Both the position numbers and the translations under genes were made by a program. From Bacteroidia bacterium (GTDB lineage Bacteria > Bacteroidota > Bacteroidia > 2-12-FULL-35-15): DNA of 52,672 nt. The stretch spans positions 1 to 52,672 of the forward strand of contig JAEUTU010000017.1 in the NCBI GenBank assembly GCA_016786925.1. Direction: 5' to 3'. Position 1 is the first letter of the stretch; every line of letters starts with the position of its first letter. Shown in pieces: positions 36,301 to 43,177 of the stretch. The notes under the pieces were generated by a model. It made no database searches and was not told where the DNA came from. It worked only from the letters and a program-made list of their open reading frames with translations.

Positions 36301-38121
36301 AATACCGTTACAGGAACGATAAATTACACAGGAGTGACTTCTCTTTCATGGACAGGAGGAGCAGCTACTACAGCTTGGGGCGCTGCCAATAATTGGGGAA
36401 GTTGCGCTGTACCCGATTGCTCTATTGATGCTAATATTACAGCCGCTTCTTTTTACCAGCCTGTAATTACCGGAAATGTAACTGTAAAGAATCTTACGAT
36501 AAATTCAGGAGCAACCCTTACATTGTCAGCAGGAAGTACATTAACAATTTGTGGAGATATCACCAATAATGGAACAATAGTCGCATCTCCAACATCCACA
36601 ATTATTTTTAATGATAATAGCACAACGCATCAAATGACTGGTAATTTTGTTGGAACAAGTAAGCTTGGAAATTTGACAGTAACCGATGTTGCAGGAAGTA
36701 CCAATTGTACAGTTACATTAAACAGCAGTATGGATCTTGGTGGTAATTTCACTACTTCAAACTCAACAAGTATTTTTAATAGCAATGGGAAATATATCAC
36801 ACTTGCAGGAAATTTTGTAAACTCAAATGGAAACACAACTTTCTCGAATACAGGATCAACAGGGACATTAGAGTTTAACGGAACTGCAGCTCAAACTTAT
36901 ACTGCCGGAAGCTCTCAACTAGATTTGAATAATGTAGTTATGAACCATACCGGAGCTGGAGTAACATTACTAAGCAATATGAATGTTAAGACAACAACAG
37001 GAACCTTAACACTTACCTCAGGAAAGATTATTACCAATGCATTTGAAGTAAATGTTGCAAACACGGCAACAACGTCTGTATCTACAGGAAATACAACAAG
37101 TTTTGTGCAAGGAAATTTAAGACGATCCTTGTTATCTACCGGTTCATACGACTTTCCTGTTGGACATGCTACTCCAGGCTACCAAAGAGCAAATGTTAAT
37201 TTCACCGCTGCTACGAGTATCGGCAATCTATTAGCTCGCTTTGATACTTGGCCTAGCACACCTCCTATCCAAGGAGGAACAGATTGCGGTGCAACATTCA
37301 ACCAGCAAGCAGAAAACAATGGCTATTGGACCATTACTGCTAATGCCAATCCAACAACAGGAACCTATAATATGACCTTATACCCTCTTAATGCAACAAA
37401 TACAGCTGGTATGAGCGGATGGACAATTATGAAAGACCCATTAATTTCTTCAAATACATGGTCATTAAATGGAACATGTGTGGTTACCTCTACCGCAACA
37501 CAAGTTATGAGAAATGGCATGAATGGATTTTCAGTATATGGTGCTGCTCAATCTCTTACTCCACTTCCTATTGAACTAATCAGTTTTACTGGTAAAAATC
37601 TAGGAAAAAGAAATTTATTGGAATGGACCACTGCTACTGAGCACAACAATGATTTCTTTACGTTAGAGCGATCTAAGGATGGTTATAACTTCGAAACGCT
37701 ATCAGTCATTGATGGTGCCGGAAGCAGTTCTTCTACAATTAACTATAATAAGTACGATGAATCCCCTTTCTTTGGTTTAACATATTATCGATTAAAACAA
37801 ACAGACTTTAATGGCGATTATTCACATTCAGAGATCCTTGCCATAGAAAACAGCTTAGATGATATTGAATTATCGAATGTTCATCCAAATCCTACTAGCA
37901 ATGATATCAACTTTGATTTCTATTCACCTATTGCCGGGACAATCAAAGTTCAGGTTCTGGATTATACAGGAAGAGTTGTTATAGAAGAGAATATGGTTAT
38001 TTCAAACGGCAAAACCAGATTAAATGCTAAAATGGGGGAATTGGCCAAGGGTATTTACTCTCTTAAAGTTACTTTTGACCAAACGGGGTACAGCTCTGTT
38101 AATATGATTATCAAACAATAA
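33352..38121 (+). CDS. Large multidomain T9SS surface protein, cassette A
   Basis: A 1589-residue exported protein, signal peptide MKKIISSITLFLSVLTVNSQ. In order: a jelly-roll-like domain (about 22-190), a fibronectin-like domain (195-305), a PPC-like domain (about 305-430, DYDTKINVYSGSCGSL), a second fibronectin-like domain (WTAPTSGDSPTSYLLYYG), two further PPC-like domains (540-820, with GLTAGATYYIRVDGQT), the DYDF module (about 825-985, ETDYDFIMWKLSG), a beta-helix-like repeat region (about 1000-1250, LTINSGATLTLSAGSTL), and a C-terminal region LPIELISFTG ... WTTATEHNNDFFTLERS ... YYRLKQTDFNGDYS followed by a type A sorting domain (NVHPNPTSNDINFDFYS to MIIKQ). It is probably an elongated adhesin. 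The last 190 residues are paralogous to those of the other two cassettes. Confidence 0.88.
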   Translation: MKKIISSITLFLSVLTVNSQVTIAEWNFPNNPDDATIDGGIASNAAKTISTVGGTSAIVYSSAGATTNCAEATSWNAGNGTKYWFIDIVTTGYNNLTITSKQRSGGNGPRDFKIQYKIGAGAWTDAGITTTAGNGVWNTLAVTALPVACNNQASVQLRWIMNSDTQADGGAGVAAAPVSRIDDIIISSSCQPTTQASSFTSSSITATSMTIGWTRGNGNNVMVIALAGSAPTDPTSGTSYTANSVYGSGSAVGGGFCVYNGTGTSVNVTGLTAGVTYYYAIYEYNTSGTCYNLTQLTGNAPTESFDICAGALPTACGGTYTGSTLTATTTGDPSGTCGTLVGAEGVWYTFAGDGNTITASLCNAGTDYDTKINVYSGSCGSLTCVGGNDDGATCGTESEYTWTSALGTTYYIFVNGYSGAQGNFELTITCAAPTPPECADYTSPSNGAQLCAAASTTLNWTAPTSGDSPTSYLLYYGTNNPPTNIVNGTDIGNVLSYTTGAISAGNTYYWQIVPKNAAGNASGCAIQNFSVVTTPSNDDPCSATAITVGSSCSFTTYTNACATGTTAGSPPAPGCASYSGGDVWFSCTVPASGSLTFDSNPGVVTDGGMAIYSGTCGALTLISCNANAGVGAMPKITATGLTAGATIFIRFWEEGNNNNGTFSLCVYDPCPGGSPANDACSAAEPLPLGTTLSGNNGCSSATGEPGAATCWSGGTLNTVWYSVTAPASGQLKIRTTLVTIGSTQIALYSGVCGSLTQVGCNQSAPACDWNSYSNSELTVTGLTAGATYYIRVDGQTADVGTFNIIAIDGTSSFPAIPGQDCTSPLPVCNSTMTIGDPGYQALGNICDFTGTSNCTDGEKGSAWYTINIANTGTLEFNIIPNDASGTASCGAETDYDFIMWKLSGTGATSCASIQSSGGGSVAACNFDGYGVTGLSSTGNAPSPYSICFDGAYEPAIAVTAGETYVLVIQNFSNSTSGFTLDFTNTVTGTINYTGVTSLSWTGGAATTAWGAANNWGSCAVPDCSIDANITAASFYQPVITGNVTVKNLTINSGATLTLSAGSTLTICGDITNNGTIVASPTSTIIFNDNSTTHQMTGNFVGTSKLGNLTVTDVAGSTNCTVTLNSSMDLGGNFTTSNSTSIFNSNGKYITLAGNFVNSNGNTTFSNTGSTGTLEFNGTAAQTYTAGSSQLDLNNVVMNHTGAGVTLLSNMNVKTTTGTLTLTSGKIITNAFEVNVANTATTSVSTGNTTSFVQGNLRRSLLSTGSYDFPVGHATPGYQRANVNFTAATSIGNLLARFDTWPSTPPIQGGTDCGATFNQQAENNGYWTITANANPTTGTYNMTLYPLNATNTAGMSGWTIMKDPLISSNTWSLNGTCVVTSTATQVMRNGMNGFSVYGAAQSLTPLPIELISFTGKNLGKRNLLEWTTATEHNNDFFTLERSKDGYNFETLSVIDGAGSSSSTINYNKYDESPFFGLTYYRLKQTDFNGDYSHSEILAIENSLDDIELSNVHPNPTSNDINFDFYSPIAGTIKVQVLDYTGRVVIEENMVISNGKTRLNAKMGELAKGIYSLKVTFDQTGYSSVNMIIKQ

Positions 38122-38148
38122 CATAAAAACTATTTTTACTCTCTTTAT

Positions 38149-38175
38149 AGCCCGGATTTTTTTCGGGCTTTTTTA
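38149..38175 (+). terminator. Terminator of cassette A
   Basis: AGCCCG (38149-38154) / CGGGCT (38164-38169) with a T-rich loop, extendable by G-U pairs, followed by six T. It lies 28 bases after the stop at 38121. Confidence 0.85.
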
Positions 38176-38199
38176 ATTTTATAACAACAAAAGCCATCT

Positions 38200-38240
38200 T
38201 TATCTATTTTTTATCTAATTTTATCTAATTTTATCTAAAA
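38200..38240 (+). repeat. Four phased TTATCTA repeats upstream of cassette B
   Basis: Four near-copies of TTATCTAATT: TATCTATTTT (38201), TTATCTAATT (38211), TTATCTAATT (38221) and TTATCTAAAA (38231), with a 10-base period, i.e. one helical turn. They end about 15 bases before the candidate -35 of cassette B. Multiple regulator binding sites or a bent AT-rich element are possible. Confidence 0.8.
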
Positions 38241-38255
38241 AATTAACTAGAAAAG

Positions 38256-38285
38256 GCAACTTTTTAGTTCTATTTTTCGTCTAAA
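38256..38285 (+). promoter_or_regulatory. Candidate ECF-type promoter of cassette B
   Basis: GCAACTTTTTA (38256-38266) and CGTCTAAA (38278-38285), 22 bases start to start. The AAC/CGTC pair with about 15-16 bases between elements is the usual ECF layout. It is about 20 bases before the ATG at 38304 and is matched upstream of cassette A. Confidence 0.45.
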
Positions 38286-38303
38286 TAAGATAAAAGCTAA
38301 CAT

Positions 38304-38654
38304 ATGAAAGTATATATATATATTCTATTCTTAGGTTTCATGATCGTTGGGAATAAAATTTCCAAGGCACAGGCGCAATATATTGATACCAACTACAAAT
38401 ACACCTACAAACTTAAGTTGCAAGGCGTTAATAGCCCCGGAGAAGCGAAAATTGCAAAAAGCGATTTAATTAATTTGTTTGACTCCAGACATCAAACGTT
38501 TTCTGTAATTGATAGCACAATCACAATCAGATCTTCTTTCAATATCAATGAATTAGTTTGCAAGAATAAGTTGCAAGATAATGGCTATCCAGTGCTATTT
38601 TTCTCAAAAACAATCGATCAAACACCTATTAATGAAACAAAAAAAGCAAATTAG
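38304..38654 (+). CDS. Small exported HMA-like protein, cassette B
   Basis: A 116-residue protein with a signal peptide (about residues 1-25, ending KAQA). The mature part can be aligned strand for strand with the small protein of cassette A: YTYKLKLQGVNSPGEAKIAK as strand 1/helix 1, FSVIDSTITIRSSF as strands 2-3, NELVCKNKLQDNGYPVLFF as helix 2/strand 4. It also has no CxxC in the metal loop (GVNSPGE) and only one cysteine. Its TAG stop is immediately followed by the ATG of the large T9SS gene, so translation is almost certainly coupled. Similarity to A is weak at residue level and rests on pattern. Confidence 0.72.
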   Translation: MKVYIYILFLGFMIVGNKISKAQAQYIDTNYKYTYKLKLQGVNSPGEAKIAKSDLINLFDSRHQTFSVIDSTITIRSSFNINELVCKNKLQDNGYPVLFFSKTIDQTPINETKKAN

Positions 38655-40223
38655 ATGAAAAATAAAAGTGTACTATTTTTATTCTCTCTTTTAGTTTACA
38701 ACCTTGCATGTTTTTCACAAGGTGATAGCCCTTGTACTGCAACACCCGTGACAATTAACGCAGGTGCTGTGTGTGGCACATATACATCAGGTACAACTGT
38801 TGGAGCCACTTATTCCAACAATGCTGCCAACGGTGGCACCCCTACATGTGCAAGTCCCGGTGCCCCGGATGTTTGGTATTCATTTGTTGCTCCTGCGAGT
38901 GGTATTATCCAAATATATACTTCCTCAGGAACAATTACAGATGGAGGTATGGCACTTTACTCATCCTCCAACAACTTATGTTCAGGCACCCTCACTTCAA
39001 TTGTATGTGATGACGATTCCGGCCCCGGAACCATGCCCCAAATCGGTGGTTGTGGAATTACGCCAGGAAATACCTATTTTTTGAGATTTTGGCGATATGG
39101 GGGCAGTGGAACAGGAACTTTTAATATTTGCTTTTGGGATTCCTATGTTCAAAATGCAAGCTCATCAACAAATTGTGCTGGAGGGACTCAAGTCTGCAAT
39201 AACAACAGCTTTACGGGAAATAACTCAGGTCCAGGAAACACAGAACTAACAGCATGCAATAGAGGCTGTCTAGGTGGAGAAAATAACTCTTCCTGGTATT
39301 GGATAAATGTTGGTACATCTGGAAATTTAGAAATGACAATAACACCTTCAAACGGAACTGATGATTATGACTTCGCCATTTGGGGGCCAATAAACACATG
39401 TCCTCCAGCAACTGCACCTGTAAGGTGTAATTATGCTGCTTTTCCTAGGGCTTTTGGATGTGGGACAAACACTAATCCCACAGGACTAAGTGCTGCTGGA
39501 GTTGGCACAACTGCTGTAGCGTGCGACAATAGACCATATTTAACTCCATTGGCAGTTACTGCCGGTCAAATTTATGTACTTTTAGTAGATGGATATACAC
39601 CTTCTGCACAACCATTTGACTTAAATTGGGGAGGAACAGCTGGCTTAAGCTGCACGCCTATCGTTTTGCCAATTGAACTAATCAATTTCACAGGAAAACC
39701 TTATGGAAAAAGCAATATCATTGAATGGACCACAGCAACAGAAATAAATAACGACTATTTTACATTAGAAAAATCTCTTAATGGAATTGATTTTGAAATT
39801 CTAACAACTGTTAAAGGGGCAGGCATGAGCAGTGAGACAAAAAATTATGTTGCTACAGATCCCAATCCATTTTCAAATATCACCTATTACCGCTTAAAGC
39901 AAACAGACTACAACGGAAAGTATTCCTATTCTGAGATCATCGCCATTGAAAACAGCTATGAAGGATTTGCGGTCTCAAACATTCATCCAAACCCTACTAA
40001 TAACGACATTTATTTTGATTTCTTTACCCCCACTTCTGGAACAATGAATATTCAAGTACTCGACTACACAGGAAGGATTCTTTTGGATGAGAATGTATCT
40101 GTAGGAGAAGGGAAAACGAATTTGAACGCTAAAATGGGAGAATTAGCAAAAGGCATTTACTCTCTAAAAGTTATTTTTGATCAAACAGGATATAGCTCTG
40201 TTAATCTGATTATCAAGCAGTAA
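38655..40223 (+). CDS. T9SS surface protein, cassette B
   Basis: A 522-residue exported protein, signal peptide MKNKSVLFLFSLLVYNLACFSQ. It has one PPC-like domain (about 25-165; PDVWYSFVAPASG, TDGGMALYSSS, TPGNTYFLRFWRY) and then the DYDF module (about 170-335; NCAGGTQVCNN, CLGGENNSSWYWINV, DDYDFAIWGPINTCPP, LAVTAGQIYVLLVDGY). The C-terminal region LPIELINFTG ... WTTATEINNDYFTLEKS ... YYRLKQTDYNGKYS and the type A sorting domain (NIHPNPTNNDIYFDF to LIIKQ) are strikingly similar to cassette A, including ELAKGIYSLKV and FDQTGYSSVN, and the similarity is also visible in the DNA. It is a shorter paralogue of the cassette A protein. Confidence 0.88.
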   Translation: MKNKSVLFLFSLLVYNLACFSQGDSPCTATPVTINAGAVCGTYTSGTTVGATYSNNAANGGTPTCASPGAPDVWYSFVAPASGIIQIYTSSGTITDGGMALYSSSNNLCSGTLTSIVCDDDSGPGTMPQIGGCGITPGNTYFLRFWRYGGSGTGTFNICFWDSYVQNASSSTNCAGGTQVCNNNSFTGNNSGPGNTELTACNRGCLGGENNSSWYWINVGTSGNLEMTITPSNGTDDYDFAIWGPINTCPPATAPVRCNYAAFPRAFGCGTNTNPTGLSAAGVGTTAVACDNRPYLTPLAVTAGQIYVLLVDGYTPSAQPFDLNWGGTAGLSCTPIVLPIELINFTGKPYGKSNIIEWTTATEINNDYFTLEKSLNGIDFEILTTVKGAGMSSETKNYVATDPNPFSNITYYRLKQTDYNGKYSYSEIIAIENSYEGFAVSNIHPNPTNNDIYFDFFTPTSGTMNIQVLDYTGRILLDENVSVGEGKTNLNAKMGELAKGIYSLKVIFDQTGYSSVNLIIKQ

Positions 40224-40239
40224 TCATTGCATTATTGTC

Positions 40240-40274
40240 AAAAGCCCCTTCCTACAGTACAGAAGGAGCTTTTT
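40240..40274 (+). terminator. Terminator of cassette B
   Basis: AAAAGCCCCTTC / GAAGGAGCTTTT form a 12-base stem with one C-A mismatch and a 9-10 base loop, followed by T. It lies 16 bases after the stop at 40223. The remaining 210 bases up to cassette C hold no gene. Confidence 0.8.
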
Positions 40275-40311
40275 AGTTCTAAAAATGTAATTATAGATTA
40301 AACTGCTAAAA

Positions 40312-40393
40312 GTATATACATAACCACCTAAGTCCGTTTAAATCGATCATTGTTATCAATATTTGACTCGTCTAAAAAATACATGTATATACA
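40312..40393 (+). promoter_or_regulatory. Palindromic sites and CGTCTAAA upstream of cassette C
   Basis: Two copies of GTATATACA (40312-40320 and 40385-40393), each containing the palindrome GTATATAC, lie 73 bases apart, about seven helical turns. The second is fused to a 10-bp palindrome ATACATGTAT (40379-40388). CGTCTAAA at 40369-40376 repeats the -10-like element of cassette B, but no GCAAC element precedes it at the same spacing. The function is speculative. Confidence 0.3.
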
Positions 40394-40486
40394 GACACTT
40401 TAGCCTTATTCATCTGATATACACCGACAAATGAGACTGTAAGGCTGAATAATATTGTAGTAATTTTATAACATAAACATTTACAA

Positions 40487-40879
40487 ATGTTAAAAAAATA
40501 CTACTCCTCAATTATTGTTATTATTTCATTGTCATTCAGTTTGGCTGGACAAACGACTGCTAAAAAAAATGACCCGTACTCCAATCCGGTAATATTAAAA
40601 CATTATTCAGTTTCCGAATTACAACAAATAGAGGCATCTGATTCTGTGAAGTTCAACAGTATAATTTATTATTACACTCAATCATTCATTATTGAAAAAG
40701 TAGATTGTCCTACTTGCGAAGAAGAATTAGATATTAACAAGTTTGATATCTCTAAATATGAATATTTAAGAAAGAAAAGTGAACGCTTCACAAGGCATGC
40801 TGAAAAATATGGAGTAATCATTACACTTCTTTCTATTGATGAATTAATTTATAAACTTCCTATTCACATAGCTAATTAA
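40487..40879 (+). CDS. Small exported protein with CPTC motif, cassette C
   Basis: A 130-residue protein with signal peptide (MLKKYYSSIIVIISLSFSLAGQ). The mature part starts with ILKHYSVSELQQIEASDSVKFNSIIYYYTQSFII, has a CPTC pair at about residues 74-77, and a DINKFDISKYEYLRKKSERFTR segment. It does not look like the HMA-type small proteins of cassettes A and B. I do not recognise a named family; the CxxC could form a disulfide or bind a metal. It is 7 bases upstream of the large T9SS protein, the same arrangement as in the other two cassettes. Confidence 0.75.
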   Translation: MLKKYYSSIIVIISLSFSLAGQTTAKKNDPYSNPVILKHYSVSELQQIEASDSVKFNSIIYYYTQSFIIEKVDCPTCEEELDINKFDISKYEYLRKKSERFTRHAEKYGVIITLLSIDELIYKLPIHIAN

Positions 40880-40886
40880 AATAACC

Positions 40887-43043
40887 ATGAAGGCAAAACA
40901 TATACTTTCAGTTGCGTTTATTTTAATATTCAGCAGCTACTCTTTTTCTGGATCTCAGACTTTTACCGGAACCAATGGAACAACGGGTGCTGGTGTTTGT
41001 AATAGCGTTTCTATACCTGGAGGGGCTACTAGTCTGTCATTTTCCTTAACAATGACTGGAAATGATTATGATCTATACGTCAGAACAAATGCCACTTGCC
41101 CAACATCTACATCTTATAGTAATAGATCAGAAAATTCAGGTACAAGTTCTGAATTAATAAGTTACGCGGGACCAATCGGAACCTTTTGTGGCTCTTCATC
41201 TACATATACGGTATTAGTATATAAATACGGTAGTTCTAATGGCACTTGGACATTAACAGTTAGTTGGACCGACCCTTCTTCAGCCGCCCCAGCTTGTGCA
41301 ACAACACCTTCTCCATCAAACGGAGCCTCCACTATTTGTTCCGGATCAGTTTCGTCCATCTCATGGGCTAGTGTAACAAATGCAACTTCTTACGATGTTT
41401 ATTTCGGATCTGGAAGTTTACCGGGAACTGTTACTGCAAATGTTGCTGGTACATCTTATTCTACAGGAGCTTTAAGCACAGGAACCTATTATTGGAGAAT
41501 TATACCTAAAAATTGTAATGGAAGTGCAAGCGGATGTACCACCTGGTCGTTCACGGTTATTGATTGTATAAACATGACCAATGGCAGTATAAATACTTGT
41601 AACGCTATCATTTATGACAATGGTGGATCTGGCAGTAATTATTCCAATAGCCAAAACCTTACCTACACAATTTGTCCTTCTTCTGCAGGGCAATATGTTA
41701 GATTAGCTTTCACTTCCTGGGGAGTGGAATCAAATTTTGACTATTTATCCATATTTGATGGAAACTCAACATCTGAAAACATGATCGTGGGCTCTTCCTT
41801 TTCCAGTTCATCACCTGGCACTGTAACTGCAACAACAGCAAACACAACAGGTTGCCTTACTTTAAGATTTTTCTCTGATGGCGCGACTACAGGAAGTGGT
41901 TTTCAAGCTACCGTATCATGTGTAGCAACAGGGGCTGCACCTCCTTCAAGTTATTCTGCACAAGACTGTGGAGGTGCGTTTACAATTTGCTCTAATGAAA
42001 ACTTCAACTATCAAAGTAGTGGTCCTGGAGATTTTAATGATGCGAATAGTGGCTTAGGAAACCGCGGGTGCTTAAATAATTATGCTGCAACTCCTAATGG
42101 ATCTGCCGAACATCAATCTGTTTGGGGATACTTCTCCCCTTCTTCATCCGGAACAATTGGAATGACACTGGATCCTTCCGGCTCTTCTTCAACAGATTAT
42201 GATTGGGCTATCTGGGGGCCATTCACAACACTATCCTGCCCACCAATGCAAGCTCCACTTAGATGCTCTGCAGCCGCGGCTGCCAATTCTACAGGAGCTA
42301 TGACAGGCATGGGAAATGGCGCAGCTGATACTGAAGAAGGTTCCGGTGGAAACGGTTGGGTTTCAACCATAAATGTTACTGCCGGTCAAAAATACATCAT
42401 TATGGTTGACAACTGGAATGCGACCTCTGCACCTTTAACATTAAGCTGGCAATTGTCAGGTGGAGCTTCTTTGGCTTGTACCCCACTCCCTATTGAACTT
42501 ATTTCTTTCAAAGGAAAAGCAGATAAAAGTGTTAATATTCTTCAATGGACAACTGCAACAGAGATCAACAATGACTTTTTTACTCTTGAAAAGTCTATTG
42601 ATGGTGTCAATTTTGTTCCTCTAACAACGATTGATGGCGCAGGAAATTCAACAGATCAATTAAACTATCAATTGACTGATAACAGCCCTTTCAGAGGAGT
42701 TACGTATTACCGGCTAAAACAAACTGATTTCGATGGAACTGTGGGTATTTCAATTATTGAAACAGTAACGAATGAATTTGTAGAAACAACCTTGGATAAC
42801 CTAAGACCTAATCCAACATCAGATGGTGTTAATTTTGACTTCTACACAACAACAAGTGGCACTCTGAAGATTGAAGTGTACGACTATACTGGAAAACTAG
42901 TGATCAACGAAAATAGATTTGTGGAAGAAGGAAAATCAACTCTTAGTGGGAATTTAGGTAGTCTTTCTAAAGGCTTATATACATTAAAGGTATTATTTGA
43001 GAAAAACGGATTTTCATCAACACAAAAGATCATTAAACAATAA
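40887..43043 (+). CDS. Multidomain T9SS surface protein with CUB-like domain, cassette C
   Basis: A 718-residue exported protein. After the signal peptide (about 1-21) come a PPC-like domain (22-130; GNDYDLYVRTNATCP), a fibronectin-like domain (130-225; SNATSYDVYF-like, STGTYYWRIIPKNC), and a CUB-like domain (about 230-350; CNAIIYDNGGSGSNY, FDYLSIFDGNS, TGCLTLRFFSDG). Then the DYDF module (about 355-530; CGGAFTICSNENFNY, DYDWAIWGPFTTLSCPP, VTAGQKYIIMVDNW) and the shared C-terminal region LPIELISFKG ... WTTATEINNDFFTLEKS ... YYRLKQTDFDG with a type A sorting domain (RPNPTSDGVNFDFYT to KIIKQ). It is more diverged from A and B than these are from each other. Probably ligand binding at the cell surface. 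Confidence 0.88.
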   Translation: MKAKHILSVAFILIFSSYSFSGSQTFTGTNGTTGAGVCNSVSIPGGATSLSFSLTMTGNDYDLYVRTNATCPTSTSYSNRSENSGTSSELISYAGPIGTFCGSSSTYTVLVYKYGSSNGTWTLTVSWTDPSSAAPACATTPSPSNGASTICSGSVSSISWASVTNATSYDVYFGSGSLPGTVTANVAGTSYSTGALSTGTYYWRIIPKNCNGSASGCTTWSFTVIDCINMTNGSINTCNAIIYDNGGSGSNYSNSQNLTYTICPSSAGQYVRLAFTSWGVESNFDYLSIFDGNSTSENMIVGSSFSSSSPGTVTATTANTTGCLTLRFFSDGATTGSGFQATVSCVATGAAPPSSYSAQDCGGAFTICSNENFNYQSSGPGDFNDANSGLGNRGCLNNYAATPNGSAEHQSVWGYFSPSSSGTIGMTLDPSGSSSTDYDWAIWGPFTTLSCPPMQAPLRCSAAAAANSTGAMTGMGNGAADTEEGSGGNGWVSTINVTAGQKYIIMVDNWNATSAPLTLSWQLSGGASLACTPLPIELISFKGKADKSVNILQWTTATEINNDFFTLEKSIDGVNFVPLTTIDGAGNSTDQLNYQLTDNSPFRGVTYYRLKQTDFDGTVGISIIETVTNEFVETTLDNLRPNPTSDGVNFDFYTTTSGTLKIEVYDYTGKLVINENRFVEEGKSTLSGNLGSLSKGLYTLKVLFEKNGFSSTQKIIKQ

Positions 43044-43065
43044 CGGGAATGTAAAATAAATGAAG

Positions 43066-43093
43066 AAACGGCCTCTATAAAGAGGTCGTTTTT
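43066..43093 (+). terminator. Terminator of cassette C
   Basis: AAACGGCCTC / GAGGTCGTTT, a 10-bp stem with one G-U pair and a 6-base loop, followed by T. It lies 22 bases after the stop at 43043. Confidence 0.88.
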
Positions 43094-43150
43094 GTTTTGC
43101 AAAACCTAATCTAGTAAAAATTATTACTTCCTATTTTTAAATTATATAAT

Positions 43151-43158
43151 TACATTTG
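43151..43158 (+). promoter_or_regulatory. Candidate -7 box of the CHU_C/PorP operon
   Basis: TACATTTG is an exact TAnnTTTG match located 20 bases before the GTG start at 43178. The -33 region is T-rich but has no exact TTTG. Confidence 0.35.
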
Positions 43159-43177
43159 CTATCCTTATAAAAAGCAA

